Of a stretch of 33,100 bases of DNA, positions 9,781 through 20,012 are shown piece by piece. The DNA is from Desulfovibrio sp. (GTDB taxonomy: Bacteria > Desulfobacterota > Desulfovibrionia > Desulfovibrionales > Desulfovibrionaceae), in contig JAISOT010000058.1 of the NCBI GenBank assembly GCA_031275465.1, forward strand, positions 1-33,100, read 5' to 3'. The notes below the pieces were generated by a model, which saw only the letters and a list, made by a program, of their open reading frames with translations, was not told the DNA's origin and searched no databases. A program made the position numbers and the translations under genes. The stretch's first letter is position 1. Every line of letters begins with the position of its first letter.

Positions 9781-9798
9781 ATTTCAAATATTGTGCCA
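9781..9798 (-). promoter_or_regulatory. Candidate -24/-12 (sigma-54-like) promoter upstream of rpoN
   Basis: Minus strand reads TGGCACAATATTTGAAAT. TGGCAC and TTG have the consensus -24/-12 spacing, but the invariant C of the -12 GC is A. Confidence 0.25.
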
Positions 9799-9827
9799 TA
9801 TTTCGAAAATTACGCAACAGATCATTG

Positions 9828-11261
9828 TTAACAGAGTTTTTTATTGAGAAGCTCGTTGACGAGGGAAGGGTTGGCTTTGCCTTTTGTGGCCCGCATGACC
9901 TGCCCTACAAAAAAACTGAGCAATTTTGTCTTCCCTCCCCTGAACGCTGACGCCTCAGCCGGATTTGCCGCTATGGCGGCATCCACAGCCTCTTCCAGCG
10001 CGGCGGCGTCGGAAATCTGGCCAATCCCTTTTTCCGCGATGTACGCTTCCGGCATACAACCGCTGCTGAAAAGATCGCCAAAAACGTCATTGGCGATCTT
10101 GGCGCTTATGATTCCCTTATCCACGAGTTGCACAAGCTCTGCCAACGCCTCCGGCTTCATCGCCCAACATGATGGTTCAAAGGGGATACCGCGCGCATGG
10201 CACTCGCGCAGCAAAGGGCCAATCATGTAATGGGCCACCTTTCGCGCTCCGGACACGGCGGCGGCTTTTTCAAAAAAATCAGCTAGATCGGCGCGCTGCA
10301 CCAGCACTTCAATATCCGTTTCCGGCAGCCCCGTCATGCTCCTGAAACGGGCAAGCCGGTCTTTGGGCAATTCCGGCAGTCCGGCTTTCCATGCGGCAAG
10401 GTTTTCCTCCGCTATTTCTATCGGCAGAAGGTCCGGATCCGGAAAATAGCGGTAGTCATGGGCCTCTTCCTTGTTGCGCATGGCTTGGGTAACATTTTTG
10501 ACCGCGTCATAGAGGCGCGTCTCCTGCCGCACGGCGCCGCCGTCGTCAAGAACATCCTGCTGACGCGCTATTTCATATTCTACGGCGCGCTGAACGTTCC
10601 TGAATGAATTGAGGTTCTTCAGCTCTGCCCGCGTGCCCAAAGCGACAGAGCCCACCGTACGCAGGGAAACATTGACGTCGCAGCGAAAGCTGCCTTCCTC
10701 CATATTGCCGTCGCATACTCCCAAATAGGTCACTATGCCGTAAAGCGTTTTCAGGTACGCCGCCGCCTCGGCCGGAGAACGCATGTCAGGCTCGGAAACA
10801 ATTTCCACAAGAGGGGTTCCGGCCCTGTTCAGATCCACATAGCTGGCATTTTCATTTTGGGCGTGTATGTTTTTGCCCGCGTCGTTTTCCAGATGGATAC
10901 GGGTAATGCCGATATTTTTTTCTTTGCCTTCCGCCTTGACAGGTAAAAATCCGCGCTCGCAGATCGGCAGTTCGTACTGGGAGATCTGATAACCCGCCGG
11001 GAGATCCGGATAAAAATAATTTTTACGGGCAAATATCGAGCGGAGATTCACCGCGCAGTTTGTCGCCAGGCCCACCAGCGCGGCATAACGAACGGCGTCG
11101 CGGTTGACGGTCGGCAATGCCCCGGGCATGCCGAGACATACCTCACAAACATTTGTATTCGGCGGGCATCCAAACGCCGTCGAACATGAACAAAAGAGTT
11201 TGGAGGCAGTAGCAAGCTGAACATGCACTTCAAGGCCGATAACGGCTTCATAGCGGGCCAT
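9828..11261 (-). CDS. gatB: Asp-tRNA(Asn)/Glu-tRNA(Gln) amidotransferase subunit B
   Basis: [26 protein letters not shown]...[61 protein letters not shown]-track start at 11363 is judged too far upstream. Confidence 0.96.
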   Translation of the reverse strand: MARYEAVIGLEVHVQLATASKLFCSCSTAFGCPPNTNVCEVCLGMPGALPTVNRDAVRYAALVGLATNCAVNLRSIFARKNYFYPDLPAGYQISQYELPICERGFLPVKAEGKEKNIGITRIHLENDAGKNIHAQNENASYVDLNRAGTPLVEIVSEPDMRSPAEAAAYLKTLYGIVTYLGVCDGNMEEGSFRCDVNVSLRTVGSVALGTRAELKNLNSFRNVQRAVEYEIARQQDVLDDGGAVRQETRLYDAVKNVTQAMRNKEEAHDYRYFPDPDLLPIEIAEENLAAWKAGLPELPKDRLARFRSMTGLPETDIEVLVQRADLADFFEKAAAVSGARKVAHYMIGPLLRECHARGIPFEPSCWAMKPEALAELVQLVDKGIISAKIANDVFGDLFSSGCMPEAYIAEKGIGQISDAAALEEAVDAAIAANPAEASAFRGGKTKLLSFFVGQVMRATKGKANPSLVNELLNKKLC

Positions 11262-11372
11262 AGACATCTTCCGTCTTGTCGTTGCCGGGGGGATATGTTT
11301 CCCGGAATTTCTCCACAACAGCCAGAATTCAAAGCGTTCCGTTATGCCCTCAGGGCGTTTCAACCACGGGCA

Positions 11373-13133
11373 TCAACTTTGTTTACGGGGCGCGGTACGG
11401 CTGAAAGCGGCATCAAAATACTTGCCTATTCCGTATTCACTGCGGCGAACAAAAAGCCGCGGCTCAGGACCTATGATCTGCATCTCGCGGTTTTTTGCCT
11501 GCATTTCCAAGGCAATGCGCATTTCCTTGGTACATCCGGTTGAATATGTGGAATCCATCCCCTGCCACAAAGTCGGAACCTTGGAGTTGAGCAGGGCAAA
11601 GCTTTCCTCAATATCTTCCACGGTCTGAAAACGCCAAATGTCTATATACCCGCTGCGCTGTACCCGTTCCCACATGAACATGAGATCATCACCGTCCATC
11701 CCCTCCACAAAATGCTCAGCAGGATTGATTATGTACATATTATCCATTTTTTTTCTCAAATTGTCCACAAAGACGCGGGCCAGGGAAATTGCCGTGGCCG
11801 TCTGGCCGGGGATGCTGCCGATGATGCAACTGTAAAACATTACTGATTGTGAGTTCAGGCGAGCTTTGCGCATTTTTTCAACAATGGCGTCAGACTGCAT
11901 TATTATGTCGTTTTCATTGAATTTACGCGCGGCGGCAACGTGTTCGCGAAGCTGAACGTGAAAACCTCTCTCATCATGCCAGTAACATATGATGTCTCTG
12001 GTAAATTCATGACTCGTCCCGAGCAGGATATCCGCCGCGCGCCAGCCTTTGCACAAAATAATGTCCGCCTCTTTCCAGGCTCTGGAAAACGTGACGGAAA
12101 CACGGGTAAGATTCAGTCGTTCACGTGTTCCGTCTGAAACAACCATGAGGCGGTATTCACGCAGATAACGCAATAGTTCGTTTTTACTCAAATTCTTTTC
12201 CTGCAGAACAATGCCGTTGCGCAGCCACCGCATCAGGGTTTCATCTGTTGCCATGTCCGTTATGGTGGGCGCGAAAAAATAAAACCCGGCCTTCACAGCG
12301 CAAATTACCCTGTGCCCCATGCGTATGAGCTTCTGAAGCATGGCGAGATCAAAAACAATTCCCCCGTCGGCATCAACGAGAAAAAGAACCGTGGCCGGAC
12401 GGCTGATGCGGCTTTCCACATCTTCCCTGATCCGAAGCACGGCTTTTTCCGCGGTCAACATCGTGCTGCGTATTTCGTGCGCTGGAGGAAGACGTTTCTG
12501 CCATTCCCTCGCCATGGCGGACAGGCATAAAAAACGCGTCAGTTCAAGGTAATCCAGCAGATGACGGGCCTGGTTCATGCCACACGGCAATTTCCAGCGG
12601 GGCATGCGCTCAAGGTTGCTTTTGATGTCGGGAAGCTCCAGTATCTCCTGCTGACGCAGACAGGAGGCGGAGCGCCGGTCCTGCCAGGGATCATCCAGAC
12701 CGCTCTGGGCCAGCACAAGATTGGTCATGCGTTTGACGAGACGCGAGGGGATGAGCGTACGCTGCGCGATGTGCTGGGCAAACCGATACCGACAAAAATG
12801 CAACACGCGTATGCGGTCCCGACGATCCGGGATGAAGGAACGAACCAGGCGGACGACAATCCGCCAGGCGCGGTTGTACTGTTTTTGCAGTTCGCCGTGC
12901 AGGCGTTCCGTGTGCAGCATGGCGAACGTGGCGTCGGAACAGGGCAGATAAACCTGGGGATCCTCCAATTGGAGCATAAAGGCCATCTGTTCCGGGCTGG
13001 CAATGAATTCAGGATTCATTTTCCAGGCCAGATTGTTATCCATCATCATGCTGTAGAGCCAGGCGTCAAAATACACGTCCTCGCCCAAACGGATGTCAGC
13101 CGCGCGGAGGGGAGGCAGGAATCTTTTTTTCAT
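11373..13133 (-). CDS. Diverged DUF89 / ARMT1-like domain protein
   Basis: LFLVDADGGIVFDLAMLQKLIRMGHRVICAVKAGFYFFAPTITD...ADIILCKGWRAADILLG resembles the DUF89 core (lDNaGEivfD ... adliisKGqgN), with altered motif residues. Confidence 0.55.
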   Translation of the reverse strand: MKKRFLPPLRAADIRLGEDVYFDAWLYSMMMDNNLAWKMNPEFIASPEQMAFMLQLEDPQVYLPCSDATFAMLHTERLHGELQKQYNRAWRIVVRLVRSFIPDRRDRIRVLHFCRYRFAQHIAQRTLIPSRLVKRMTNLVLAQSGLDDPWQDRRSASCLRQQEILELPDIKSNLERMPRWKLPCGMNQARHLLDYLELTRFLCLSAMAREWQKRLPPAHEIRSTMLTAEKAVLRIREDVESRISRPATVLFLVDADGGIVFDLAMLQKLIRMGHRVICAVKAGFYFFAPTITDMATDETLMRWLRNGIVLQEKNLSKNELLRYLREYRLMVVSDGTRERLNLTRVSVTFSRAWKEADIILCKGWRAADILLGTSHEFTRDIICYWHDERGFHVQLREHVAAARKFNENDIIMQSDAIVEKMRKARLNSQSVMFYSCIIGSIPGQTATAISLARVFVDNLRKKMDNMYIINPAEHFVEGMDGDDLMFMWERVQRSGYIDIWRFQTVEDIEESFALLNSKVPTLWQGMDSTYSTGCTKEMRIALEMQAKNREMQIIGPEPRLFVRRSEYGIGKYFDAAFSRTAPRKQS

Positions 13134-13149
13134 CGGAATTTACCCGCCA

Positions 13150-14010
13150 TCAGGCAGTGGTGTTCAGAGCTATAAAGCCACGCGAATGCAGCCGGTCCAG
13201 AAAGGAAGTTTCTCTTCCCATCAGGCGCACAGCGCCGGGCAAACCGCTTACCTGAAGCAGATCTCCGGTCCGCAGGGCCTGCCCTTCCTGCCCGTCCGCA
13301 GTGAGATAGCATTCCGTGGAACCTTGCAGTATGCGTATGTCAAAAACAGCGCTTCCGTGAAAAACAATAGGGGGCATTGTATGCAGAAAAGGGCAAACCG
13401 GCGTCAAAATAAAAGCGTCAATACCGGGCTGGATCAAAGGCCCTCCGGCCGAAACGCAGTACCCGGAACTGCCCAGGGGAGTGGACAAAACAAGCCCGTC
13501 GCCGCGAAACCCGCCCACACTCTGTCCGTTGACGGAAATATCCACACTTATCAGACGGGCCAACAGGCCATGACTCAACACCACATCGTTTACAGCCAGA
13601 CCGCCGGCCTCTGCGCTTCCCGAACGCACAACGGACCAGCGCAAGGCCATATGGGAGCGGACAGCGCCGTTCCCTTCAAGACAGGCTTTTATGTGCGGCT
13701 GACAGTTCTCGGGCTGAACATCCGTCAGAAAGCCGACCCGGCCGAAATTGACGCCCAGCAGGGGCACGGCCTGGCCGGCCAGACGTCTTGCCACACTGAG
13801 CATGGTTCCGTCACCGCCAAGCACAATTACCAGAAACAAATCAGGCGCGTAATAGAGATCGTTGTCAGCCCCGGAAGCAATCATTTCAGCGGGATGCCCC
13901 TGGCAGCGCAGCCACGAGAGCAAATCGCGGGCGCAGGAAAAGGCTCGTTCATGCCCGGCTTTACAGACAAGAAGTACGCGACGTGAAGTTTTTGCCAACG
14001 TGTTGGACAT
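13150..14010 (-). CDS. nadK: NAD(+) kinase
   Basis: LVIVLGGDGTMLSVARRL, LLGVNFGRVGFLTD, LAVNDVVLSHG, STPLGSSGYCVSAGGPLIQPG. Start at 14010 (MSNTLAK) chosen because the upstream extension overlaps clpA. Confidence 0.92.
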   Translation of the reverse strand: MSNTLAKTSRRVLLVCKAGHERAFSCARDLLSWLRCQGHPAEMIASGADNDLYYAPDLFLVIVLGGDGTMLSVARRLAGQAVPLLGVNFGRVGFLTDVQPENCQPHIKACLEGNGAVRSHMALRWSVVRSGSAEAGGLAVNDVVLSHGLLARLISVDISVNGQSVGGFRGDGLVLSTPLGSSGYCVSAGGPLIQPGIDAFILTPVCPFLHTMPPIVFHGSAVFDIRILQGSTECYLTADGQEGQALRTGDLLQVSGLPGAVRLMGRETSFLDRLHSRGFIALNTTA

Positions 14011-14074
14011 ACCGGCAATTATGGAACAGACGTGCGAGAGCGCAAAATGTCCGGCAAACAGTAACCCATTGGAA

Positions 14075-16336
14075 TTATCCGGGAGAGGCAAGCAGGGAAA
14101 AGCTGTCGTCTTTCCACGTCAGCGAGGCTTTCCCGCCTTTTTTCAACGCCCCGAACAACAGTTCGCTGGCCAGGCGGTCCTCCAGTTCACCGCGCAGAAG
14201 ACGGCGTAACGGGCGCGCGCCCATGGCGGGGTCAAACCCCCTCAAGGCCAGATGCTCTCTGGCTCTGCCTGTCACGGACAGCCGAACATTGCGCCCCGCA
14301 AGCCTCTCGCGCAGTTCGCCGAGGAATTTTTCGACAATGCGCGACATCATCTCCCGGGTGAGGCTTTTGAACGGCACAAGCGCGTCCAGCCGGTTGTGGA
14401 ATTCCGGCGAAAAAGTATTTTCCACAACGCTCAACGCCTTGTGCGCCGCATCCTGTGGGCTTGACTCCCCAAAGCCTATGCTGGCTTTCGACATTTCAAA
14501 AGCGCCGGCATTGGAGGTCATGATCAGAATGATATGGGAAAAGTCCGTCTTCCGGCCGGAACTGTCCGTAAGCGTGGCATAGTCCATAACTTGCAGGAGC
14601 ACATTAAAAATATCCGGATGGGCCTTTTCCAGCTCGTCCAACAAAACCACAGAGTAAGGGGCCTTCCGCACCGCCTCCGTCAAAAGCCCGCCTTCGCCGA
14701 AACCCACATAACCGGGCGGCGCGCCGATAAGCCTTGCCACCGAGTGCTTTTCCATATATTCGCTCATGTCGTAGCGCAAAAACTCCACCCCCAGAAGACG
14801 CGCCAGACTACGGGCCACTTCTGTTTTCCCCACGCCTGTCGGCCCGTAGAACAAAAAATTTCCCGCCGGACGCCGCTCCTCGCCAAGCCCCGCACGGGAA
14901 CGAAGAATAGCGCGCACGGTGATTTCTATGGCATCATCCTGCCCAAAGACAAAATTCTTCAAATCCCTTTCCAGCGTCGCCAGACGCACCCGCTCCTTTC
15001 CTGACACGGATTGCTGGGGAATACCAGCCATACGGGCCACAACGCGTTCAACATCTCCCAGGGAAACAGAGGCAGGAGGACAGTTGCCGTCCGCATTTTG
15101 CGGAAATTTTCCCATCTGCCGGAGATGCACCGCCGCGCCGGCCTCATCCATCACATCTATGCCTTTGTCCGGCAACAGCCGGTCCCGTATGTGCCGCGCG
15201 GAAAGATCCACAATGGCCTTGAGAACGGAAGGGGCATAGCGCACGCAGTGGTGCGCCGCGTAGCGGCCGGAAAGCCCCTGGAGAATGGCAAGACAGTCGG
15301 CAACGTTCGGCTCATGCAGATCAATGCGCTGAAATCGCCGCGCCAGCGCCCTGTCTTTTTCAAAATAATTGCGGAATTCCTCATATGTCGTGGAACCGAT
15401 GCAGCGTATGTCGCCATTCGCCAATGCCGGCTTCAGAAGATTGGAGGCGTCCATTGAACCGCCGGATGTGGCTCCGGCGCCCACCAGGGTATGTATTTCA
15501 TCAATAAACAAAATGGCGGCGGGAGTGTTTTTCAGGGACTGAATGACGGCTTTGAGACGGTTTTCAAAATCGCCGCGATAACGTGTGCCCGCAAGAACAA
15601 GTCCCATATCCAGCGCAAAAATTTTCGACCCGGCAAAAACTTGCGGGACGCGCCCCTCCGCAATCCAGAGAGCCAGCCCCTCAGCCAGGGCAGTTTTGCC
15701 GACACCCGGATCCCCCACAAAAAGAGGATTGTTTTTTCTGCGCCTGCAGAGCACTTCAATAGCCCGCTGAAGCTCATCGCGCCGGCCTATCAAAGGGTCA
15801 ATCCTGCCTTTTCTCGCCAGGGCGGTGAGTTCCACCGTAAATTTGGCCAACGGTTCGTCTTCGGTTTTCGTCTCCGCCTTTTCCGTATTTATTCCAAGGG
15901 AGCCATTGCCGTCTTCCAGCCCATGGGAAACGAAAGTCAGCACATCAAGCCGTTCCACCCCCTGCTTGTGCAGATAAAAGGTGGCGTAGCTCTCCTCCTC
16001 GTCAATAATCGCGACAAGCAGGTCGCCGATCTCCACAGTCTTGCGGCCTGCGGAGCGGATATGATGAAACGCTCTGCCCAGCACGCGTTGTACGCCAAGC
16101 GTTTGCGCAATTTCCACTTCGGCCTTTTCCACGGAAATCATCTCCGTACGGAAAAAGCCTTCAAGCTGCTCACGCAGCACAGCCACACTCGCTCCGCTCC
16201 CCTCCAGAATCATTCTGCCTTTTATACTGTTTGTCAAAGCATACAGCAGATGTTCCACAGTGAGGAGATCGTGTTTGCGCCTGTGCACTTCCATAAGCGC
16301 GTCACGCAATATATTTTGAACGTCGTTGCTCAGCAT
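14075..16336 (-). CDS. clpA: ATP-dependent Clp protease ATP-binding subunit ClpA
   Basis: Clp_N domain, Walker A motifs [15 protein letters not shown] and [15 protein letters not shown], and an IGF loop ([11 protein letters not shown]). Adjacent to clpS. Confidence 0.95.
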   Translation of the reverse strand: MLSNDVQNILRDALMEVHRRKHDLLTVEHLLYALTNSIKGRMILEGSGASVAVLREQLEGFFRTEMISVEKAEVEIAQTLGVQRVLGRAFHHIRSAGRKTVEIGDLLVAIIDEEESYATFYLHKQGVERLDVLTFVSHGLEDGNGSLGINTEKAETKTEDEPLAKFTVELTALARKGRIDPLIGRRDELQRAIEVLCRRRKNNPLFVGDPGVGKTALAEGLALWIAEGRVPQVFAGSKIFALDMGLVLAGTRYRGDFENRLKAVIQSLKNTPAAILFIDEIHTLVGAGATSGGSMDASNLLKPALANGDIRCIGSTTYEEFRNYFEKDRALARRFQRIDLHEPNVADCLAILQGLSGRYAAHHCVRYAPSVLKAIVDLSARHIRDRLLPDKGIDVMDEAGAAVHLRQMGKFPQNADGNCPPASVSLGDVERVVARMAGIPQQSVSGKERVRLATLERDLKNFVFGQDDAIEITVRAILRSRAGLGEERRPAGNFLFYGPTGVGKTEVARSLARLLGVEFLRYDMSEYMEKHSVARLIGAPPGYVGFGEGGLLTEAVRKAPYSVVLLDELEKAHPDIFNVLLQVMDYATLTDSSGRKTDFSHIILIMTSNAGAFEMSKASIGFGESSPQDAAHKALSVVENTFSPEFHNRLDALVPFKSLTREMMSRIVEKFLGELRERLAGRNVRLSVTGRAREHLALRGFDPAMGARPLRRLLRGELEDRLASELLFGALKKGGKASLTWKDDSFSLLASPG

Positions 16337-16382
16337 GACACTATCTTGCCGCTCTGCGGCGTTTTCCCGTCCATGATTATTT

Positions 16383-16715
16383 TCAGACCTTTTCCATGGT
16401 GCATTTCAACGGAAAACCGGCTTCCTGCGCCTTGTAACGCACCTGTTGCACCTTGGCTTCCGCAATTTCGCGCGTGAATATGCCGCACTGTCCGATGCCT
16501 TGTCTGTGAACGCTCATCATAATGGCTCTCGCCTGCCCAGGCGTCTTGTGAAACACGGAACAGATAACGCCGACGACAAAATCCATGCTTGTATAATCGT
16601 CATTGTGCAACAGCACAGCATATCTGCCCGGATCCTTAAGTTTTTTGGCAACGGTCACGCTGCCGGCTTCCTCATGGCTAAATCCGTCGTTCGGGTACGA
16701 GCCCATCTCAAACAT
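16383..16715 (-). CDS. clpS: ATP-dependent Clp protease adaptor ClpS (start at 16715 or 16706)
   Basis: YAVLLHNDDYTSMDFVVGVICSVFHKTPGQARAIMMSVHRQGIGQCGIFTREIAEAKVQQV...PLKCTMEKV is ClpS. Confidence 0.94.
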   Translation of the reverse strand: MFEMGSYPNDGFSHEEAGSVTVAKKLKDPGRYAVLLHNDDYTSMDFVVGVICSVFHKTPGQARAIMMSVHRQGIGQCGIFTREIAEAKVQQVRYKAQEAGFPLKCTMEKV

Positions 16716-17319
16716 CCCGCGCAAAACCAAGTTTTTTCCGCCAGAAACAGCGCTGTTTCTCGCTGAAAACAAAAGATCTCTCAAACGGCATGGTATGCTG
16801 CCGCCGCCAGTCCTGATGCAGATCATGATAATTTTTTATACTTGCCATACAATTGTCAAGCCCCAGCAATGCCGCCGTCTGCGACAGGCGGGCGGGTTCG
16901 CCTTCCAATTCGACAGCCGTCACAAAAGGCAGCACATCCAGACATACTTCCACGGCATTCAGTCGCCAGATCTCGCGGATTTTTTCATAACGCGCCGTTA
17001 CCGCATACCCCAACCCTTCCAGTATCGCGCTCACGGAAGCGCCGTCTGCGACTTCCACCTCCCGCTCGTCACAAATTTTACAACCATTTTGCGATATCCG
17101 GGGTAATTTCAGCGCAAGCAAATACCTCTTTTTATCCGGCCACTCCTGTACGCGCAGACGCAAAAGACGTTTGCTCAGAAACAGTTCGGCGCCGGCAGTA
17201 TCAAAAAGCACATTACGTTCAAAATGCGCGCAGATGTGCCGCGCCCCGTGCGTTTCCAACGCCGGCCGCAGGGCATCGAAATCGACATTCAGATATTTGC
17301 GTTCAATTTCCAGCGTCAT
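16708..17319 (-). CDS. CYTH-domain protein (class IV adenylate cyclase / triphosphate tunnel superfamily)
   Basis: LEIERKYL (ExExK) at the N terminus, LRLRVQE, LALKLPR, EREVEV, VCLDVLPFVTAVELEGEP. Overlaps the clpS start by 8 nt. Confidence 0.85.
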   Translation of the reverse strand: MTLEIERKYLNVDFDALRPALETHGARHICAHFERNVLFDTAGAELFLSKRLLRLRVQEWPDKKRYLLALKLPRISQNGCKICDEREVEVADGASVSAILEGLGYAVTARYEKIREIWRLNAVEVCLDVLPFVTAVELEGEPARLSQTAALLGLDNCMASIKNYHDLHQDWRRQHTMPFERSFVFSEKQRCFWRKKLGFARDV

Positions 17320-17419
17320 TCAGAGCATGGCAAGTTTGAGATTGGGCATTCAGTTTCTCCCTGGACTACGCCCGCTTCGGCGTTTGCCAACGCAAAGGAA
17401 TCGCGCCCGCGCAGCCGCC

Positions 17420-17446
17420 AGAGCAACGTCATTCTGAAATTGCTCT
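17420..17446 (-). other. Inverted repeat / hairpin just downstream of radA
   Basis: AGAGCAA (17420-17426) and TTGCTCT (17440-17446) form a perfect 7-bp stem with a 13-nt loop. Confidence 0.4.
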
Positions 17447-17453
17447 AGCACAT

Positions 17454-18800
17454 TCACTTCCCGCTGAAAAGAAGGCGTTGCAAGGCAGCCACTGTGGCAA
17501 CGCCGCCTTTGGAGCCATCCGGGTGCACAACAGGACTGTAGCCGAGTCTCCGCGCTTGCGCAAAACGCAGATCCTGGGCTGTTACCGTCCGCACCTGGCC
17601 GTTCAGATCCACTTCTCCCCACAGGACGCATTTTTCAGGCAAGGGGACGTCATAATAAGAAGACAGCACTGCCGTCACCAGGGCCAGATCCATGCCCGGT
17701 TCCTGCAAACGGATGCCGCCGCCAATTTTGGCGTAAATATCCACCTGCCCAAAGTTGAGTTTAAGATGCTTCTCAAGCACTGCCAACAGCAGATGCAGGC
17801 GGTTGACATCAAAACCGAGCGCCGTGCGGCGCGGAATACTCAAAAACGTACGTGCAACCAGAGCCTGCACCTCCACAGCCAGCGGACGCTGGCCGTCCAC
17901 CGCCATCACGACCGCTGCGCCCGGCAGCGATGCGTCGCGCGCTTCCAGAAAAAATGTAGAGGGGTCATCCACCACCTGCATGCCCCCGGCGCTCATACGA
18001 AAGACAAGCAATTCCTCGTTGGGGCCAAAACGGTTTTTCAATACGCGCAGAAGACGAAAAGCGTTCCTCCTGTCGCCCTCCAGAGCGATAACCGTATCCA
18101 CAGCGTGCTCCAGAAGGCGAGGCCCCGCCAGAACACCGTCCTTGGTGACATGCCCGACCAATATCAGCGTGGTGGCGGTACGGCGACAAGATTCCAGCAG
18201 AGCCGTCGCGACGGCGCGCACCTGGCTTACGTTGCCGGGAAGACCGTCGGCCGCCGGGCTCGCCAGTGTCTGGACGGAATCAAGCACAAGCAGTGAGGGA
18301 GATTCCGCGTCAAGCGCGCCCAGAACATCTTCCAGTTGTGAAGTCGCCAGGGCCTTGAGGCCGGGCGCAAGCACCCCAAGACGCTCCGCCCTGGCCCGGA
18401 TTTGTTGCAGGGATTCCTCGCCGGTCGCGTAAAGCACGGATTTTCCCTGTCCGGCGACAAAACCCGCCACCTGCATCAAAAGGGTGGATTTGCCTATGCC
18501 CGGCTCTCCCCCCACAAGTATGGCCGCGCCGGGCGCAAGCCCCTTGCCGAGTGCCCGATCCAGAGCCGGCAGACCGCTGGCATAGGGATGGAAGCCGGCA
18601 TTCTGAACGTCCCGCAACGGTATCGGACGATTCCCTTCCGTCGAATGACCTGAAATCCTTCTCTGACCCGCATGCGAAACCGGGGGCAGCGTCACAGCCT
18701 CAAGAGTGTTCCAGGCATGACATTGCGGGCACTGGCCGCGCCACTGCAGCGTTCTGGACTTGCATGCCGAGCAGACGTAGGCTTCGCGGGCCTTGCTCAT
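17454..18800 (-). CDS. radA: DNA repair protein RadA
   Basis: CSACKSRTLQWRGQCPQCHAWNT zinc finger, VGGEPGIGKSTLLMQVA, LKNRFGPNEEL (KNRFG motif), Lon-like C-terminal domain. Confidence 0.96.
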   Translation of the reverse strand: MSKAREAYVCSACKSRTLQWRGQCPQCHAWNTLEAVTLPPVSHAGQRRISGHSTEGNRPIPLRDVQNAGFHPYASGLPALDRALGKGLAPGAAILVGGEPGIGKSTLLMQVAGFVAGQGKSVLYATGEESLQQIRARAERLGVLAPGLKALATSQLEDVLGALDAESPSLLVLDSVQTLASPAADGLPGNVSQVRAVATALLESCRRTATTLILVGHVTKDGVLAGPRLLEHAVDTVIALEGDRRNAFRLLRVLKNRFGPNEELLVFRMSAGGMQVVDDPSTFFLEARDASLPGAAVVMAVDGQRPLAVEVQALVARTFLSIPRRTALGFDVNRLHLLLAVLEKHLKLNFGQVDIYAKIGGGIRLQEPGMDLALVTAVLSSYYDVPLPEKCVLWGEVDLNGQVRTVTAQDLRFAQARRLGYSPVVHPDGSKGGVATVAALQRLLFSGK

Positions 18801-19957
18801 TTGAAGTCCTCCATCGTTTCAGGAGGATCCTGAACATGCAAAACCTCCCCATTGGCCAGCCCCATACTGCGCCAACTTGCTGAACAGGCAATTTGGCCGG
18901 CGCTCAAAACACGCTGCGCAAGCGGATCCCGGAGGTCAAATTCAACGGTCCAATGCCGGACATAATCCTCTCCCGGTTTGACGGGCTGGGCGCTGTTCAG
19001 ATGCCGCCGCAGCAACTTCCCGCCGTCTTCGCCGCTGAAAACCGCCTCAAGATTTGTGTTGTTCACAGTCAGCGATGCGACATTCCTGCCGAGCACATCT
19101 GCCACCAACAAAAGGGTGCTGCCGTCGGAGAGCGTTGTCAACCCTGCGGAGCACGATTGCAGAGGCACGATTGCGTTCATGCGCTTTGAAATCTCTTGCC
19201 TCTTGTAAAGCAATTCATCGTGGCGGGCAGCCATACGTTTCAGCTGGGCCTCACGGAATTTCCCCACAAGCTCGTCGGCATTGGCGATGTCGCGGATTAT
19301 CCAGCTTCCGCCGTTGTTCTCCATGCGCAATACCACCGGAAACGTCTGGTTCAGCATGGGATGCGCAACCCTTGTGTCGAGCATGACGGCACGCGCTCCG
19401 GAATCGTCGCGCGTCGTTCTGACAACGAGATTTTTCGAGAACTGCGTCAAAAAATCAGCGGGCAATACCGCGAGAGGCATCTGCAGAAGTTTCTCTGCAT
19501 CCTGTTTTTCCGCAACGGGTTCCTCCTTGGTCATTACCCGCCGCAGCAGTTGCATCTGTATCATGTCTTTCAGATCCTGCAGTTGATTCGGTCCCTGTTT
19601 GAGGAACGTATACTTGCGGGCAATGGCTCGGGCCAAATGCTCTGAAAGCGTATTGAAATCAACAAGTTTCGCCAATTGCTCCGCATTTGGAGGCTGCAGG
19701 GCCGAAGAAAAGCTGTTGAAAGCGAAAACGTCCGATTGGCGGTATTGGTAATAACGCCATCCCAGATAACCGCCGATGACAAGTAGAACCACAAGCGACG
19801 CCGATACCAGGGCCGCAAGATGCCTGCGTAAAAATGTCAACAGGCCGAAAATAAAATGTTCCCTCAACTCTCCGGCCGACATCCTGATGTATTGCCTCTC
19901 CGGGGAGGCGGACGCCTTCTTGTCCATAGCTTTTACCATTGCAGAGCGTTTCGGCAT
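18797..19957 (-). CDS. Single-pass membrane protein of unknown function, translationally coupled to radA
   Basis: 386-aa ORF with TM LAALVSASLVVLLVIGGYLGW near the N terminus. Its stop overlaps the radA start (ATGA). Confidence 0.7.
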   Translation of the reverse strand: MPKRSAMVKAMDKKASASPERQYIRMSAGELREHFIFGLLTFLRRHLAALVSASLVVLLVIGGYLGWRYYQYRQSDVFAFNSFSSALQPPNAEQLAKLVDFNTLSEHLARAIARKYTFLKQGPNQLQDLKDMIQMQLLRRVMTKEEPVAEKQDAEKLLQMPLAVLPADFLTQFSKNLVVRTTRDDSGARAVMLDTRVAHPMLNQTFPVVLRMENNGGSWIIRDIANADELVGKFREAQLKRMAARHDELLYKRQEISKRMNAIVPLQSCSAGLTTLSDGSTLLLVADVLGRNVASLTVNNTNLEAVFSGEDGGKLLRRHLNSAQPVKPGEDYVRHWTVEFDLRDPLAQRVLSAGQIACSASWRSMGLANGEVLHVQDPPETMEDFK

Positions 19958-20012
19958 CAGACATGCACCGTCTGAGCGCAGGGCGTTACAGCAAAATCAA
20001 AGCATCTTCAAT

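Noticed and set aside
15491-16477. 328-aa plus-strand ORF opposite clpA
   Set aside because: Shadow ORF over conserved AAA+ coding sequence.
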